Of a stretch of DNA of 64,000 bases, positions 63,284 to 64,000 are shown piece after piece; the first letter of the stretch is position 1; each line of letters starts with the position of its first letter. The notes beneath the pieces are model-generated. The model was given only the letters and a program-made list of their open reading frames with translations. It made no database searches and had not been told where the DNA came from. Source of the DNA: Onchocerca lupi (Eukaryota > Nematoda > Chromadorea > Rhabditida > Onchocercidae); the NCBI GenBank assembly GCA_028564675.1, contig JAOVVO010000256.1, positions 37,737 through 101,736 of the forward strand. Direction: 5' to 3'. The translations under genes and the position numbers were made by a program.

Positions 63284-63548
63284 GGTTTCAGTATGCTGAT
63301 TTCTTTTTTTGAATCAAAAATTTTAACAACAGTACTTTTTGTTTTGAGATATTACAAGTCAATTTTACCAGATATTAAAATTTAATTCCAACTAACAGAC
63401 GAAGAAAACTGAAAAAATAGTGGTCGTGAAAATTTTTAATAATATGAAACTACTGGAATGTTTTATTTATTTATTTTTTTTCAATAGTAATATTAATAAC
63501 AATAATGGTAGTGATAGTTGATAAAACTTCAGAGTTGTTCCGAACAAC

Positions 63549-63602
63549 AATTAGCTAATTAAACACCAGTAAATATAACAATAATTAGCTAATTAAACAC
63601 CA
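63549..63602. repeat. Two-copy 20-bp direct repeat, 34-bp period
   Basis: AATTAGCTAATTAAACACCA occurs at 63,549-63,568 and again, identically, at 63,583-63,602. Eighteen bases of it (GCTAATTAAACACCATAA) also occur at about 39,492-39,509, so it may be part of a dispersed element. Confidence 0.75.
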
Positions 63603-64000
63603 TAAGTAGAACAAATACGTATGTATGAATCTGATAATAAATAGAAAATTATTTCAATTTTAATCACAATAAAATTTCTAACAACAATTTAATTTAATCT
63701 ATTTGTACTTAATTACTGAGAAAAATATGCTCTATAAAAAATTATATTTTTCTTTGAGCAATCTTTTGGATTGAAAAATTTGAGAAATTCTTAAGATTTT
63801 TGAAATTCTTCGAAAATATCAGTTATCAATGATGAATATTATTTCATTCCATCTTCTTTTATTATTTTAACTATTTTATCTAATGATTTATTCGATATTC
63901 GAAAAATTTTTGAACGAATGCGAAATTATTTTTGCTATTTTATGGCTAAATTCTTTTTTTTTTTTATTATCTTACTTTTTCGTTTGTATATATATATATA

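Larger units (their letters stand above)
61903..64000. other. Region downstream of haspin
   Basis: About 2.1 kb of AT-rich sequence after the haspin stop. AATAAA-like signals (e.g. near 62,379) could end the transcript. It includes A-runs of about 36 bases at 62,726-62,762 and about 31 bases at 63,251-63,281, a short two-copy repeat at 63,549-63,602 and a TA microsatellite at the window end. No gene is seen. Confidence 0.5.

Noticed and set aside
1..64000. Search for spliced-leader RNA (GGTTTAATTACCCAAGTTTGAG-type, first 20 nt checked), U6, rRNA and CRISPR-like arrays
   Set aside because: None of the diagnostic sequences or regular repeat-spacer structures was seen on either strand by reading.

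Overview
The window is nuclear DNA of a nematode, most likely a spirurid/filarial-type worm. The background is very AT-rich, with long homopolymer and microsatellite tracts. Genes are split into many exons of about 40-320 bp with AT-rich introns, TTTCAG-like acceptors and GTAAGT-like donors. Several genes have a clean AG acceptor a few bases upstream of the start codon, which fits spliced-leader trans-splicing. Protein content (M6/proteolipid protein, phytochelatin synthase, BLOC-1 subunit, haspin) also fits a nematode. Species is not proven. No bacterial gene, CRISPR array, tRNA or rRNA was recognised.

Layout. 1-22,800 is gene-poor DNA with microsatellites, degenerate tandem duplications, a perfect hairpin, one copy of a dispersed repeat, and three short islands (8.6, 13.0 and 22.0 kb) that could be isolated exons or fossil coding DNA. 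22,852-27,856 holds three plus-strand genes in a row: an M6-like tetraspan membrane protein (nmgp-1), a BLOC-1 subunit 4 homologue (blos-4), and an unrecognised basic protein of 140 aa whose start codon overlaps the blos-4 stop codon. From 28,105 to 53,660 four genes lie on the minus strand: a LUC7-like U1 snRNP splicing factor (333 aa), phytochelatin synthase (397 aa), a STARD7-like START-domain lipid carrier (374 aa) and an ER metallopeptidase ERMP1/FXNA (909 aa, 18 exons). 55,721-61,902 on the plus strand is a haspin-type histone H3 kinase (693 aa, 18 exons). The last 2 kb is AT-rich and without a gene.

I rebuilt the exon chains by hand. For seven of the eight genes every exon junction keeps frame and the total length is a multiple of three, and five of these match a known family at close to the usual length. 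The exception is nmgp-1, where the junction between its third and fourth exons does not close in frame. Coordinates next to long A or T runs may be off by 1-2 bases.

How the genes relate. They are mostly unrelated housekeeping functions: membrane organisation, lysosome-related organelle biogenesis, splicing, thiol-peptide metal detoxification, mitochondrial phospholipid transport, ER proteolysis and mitotic chromatin. The tight plus-strand trio at 22.8-27.9 kb could be an operon, and ERMP1 and haspin are divergently arranged around a 2-kb spacer. I found no convincing new multi-gene system. The best leads are the blos-4/unknown-gene overlap, the hydrophobic tail of the phytochelatin synthase, a possible extra upstream haspin exon, and several hairpins and repeats of unknown family.
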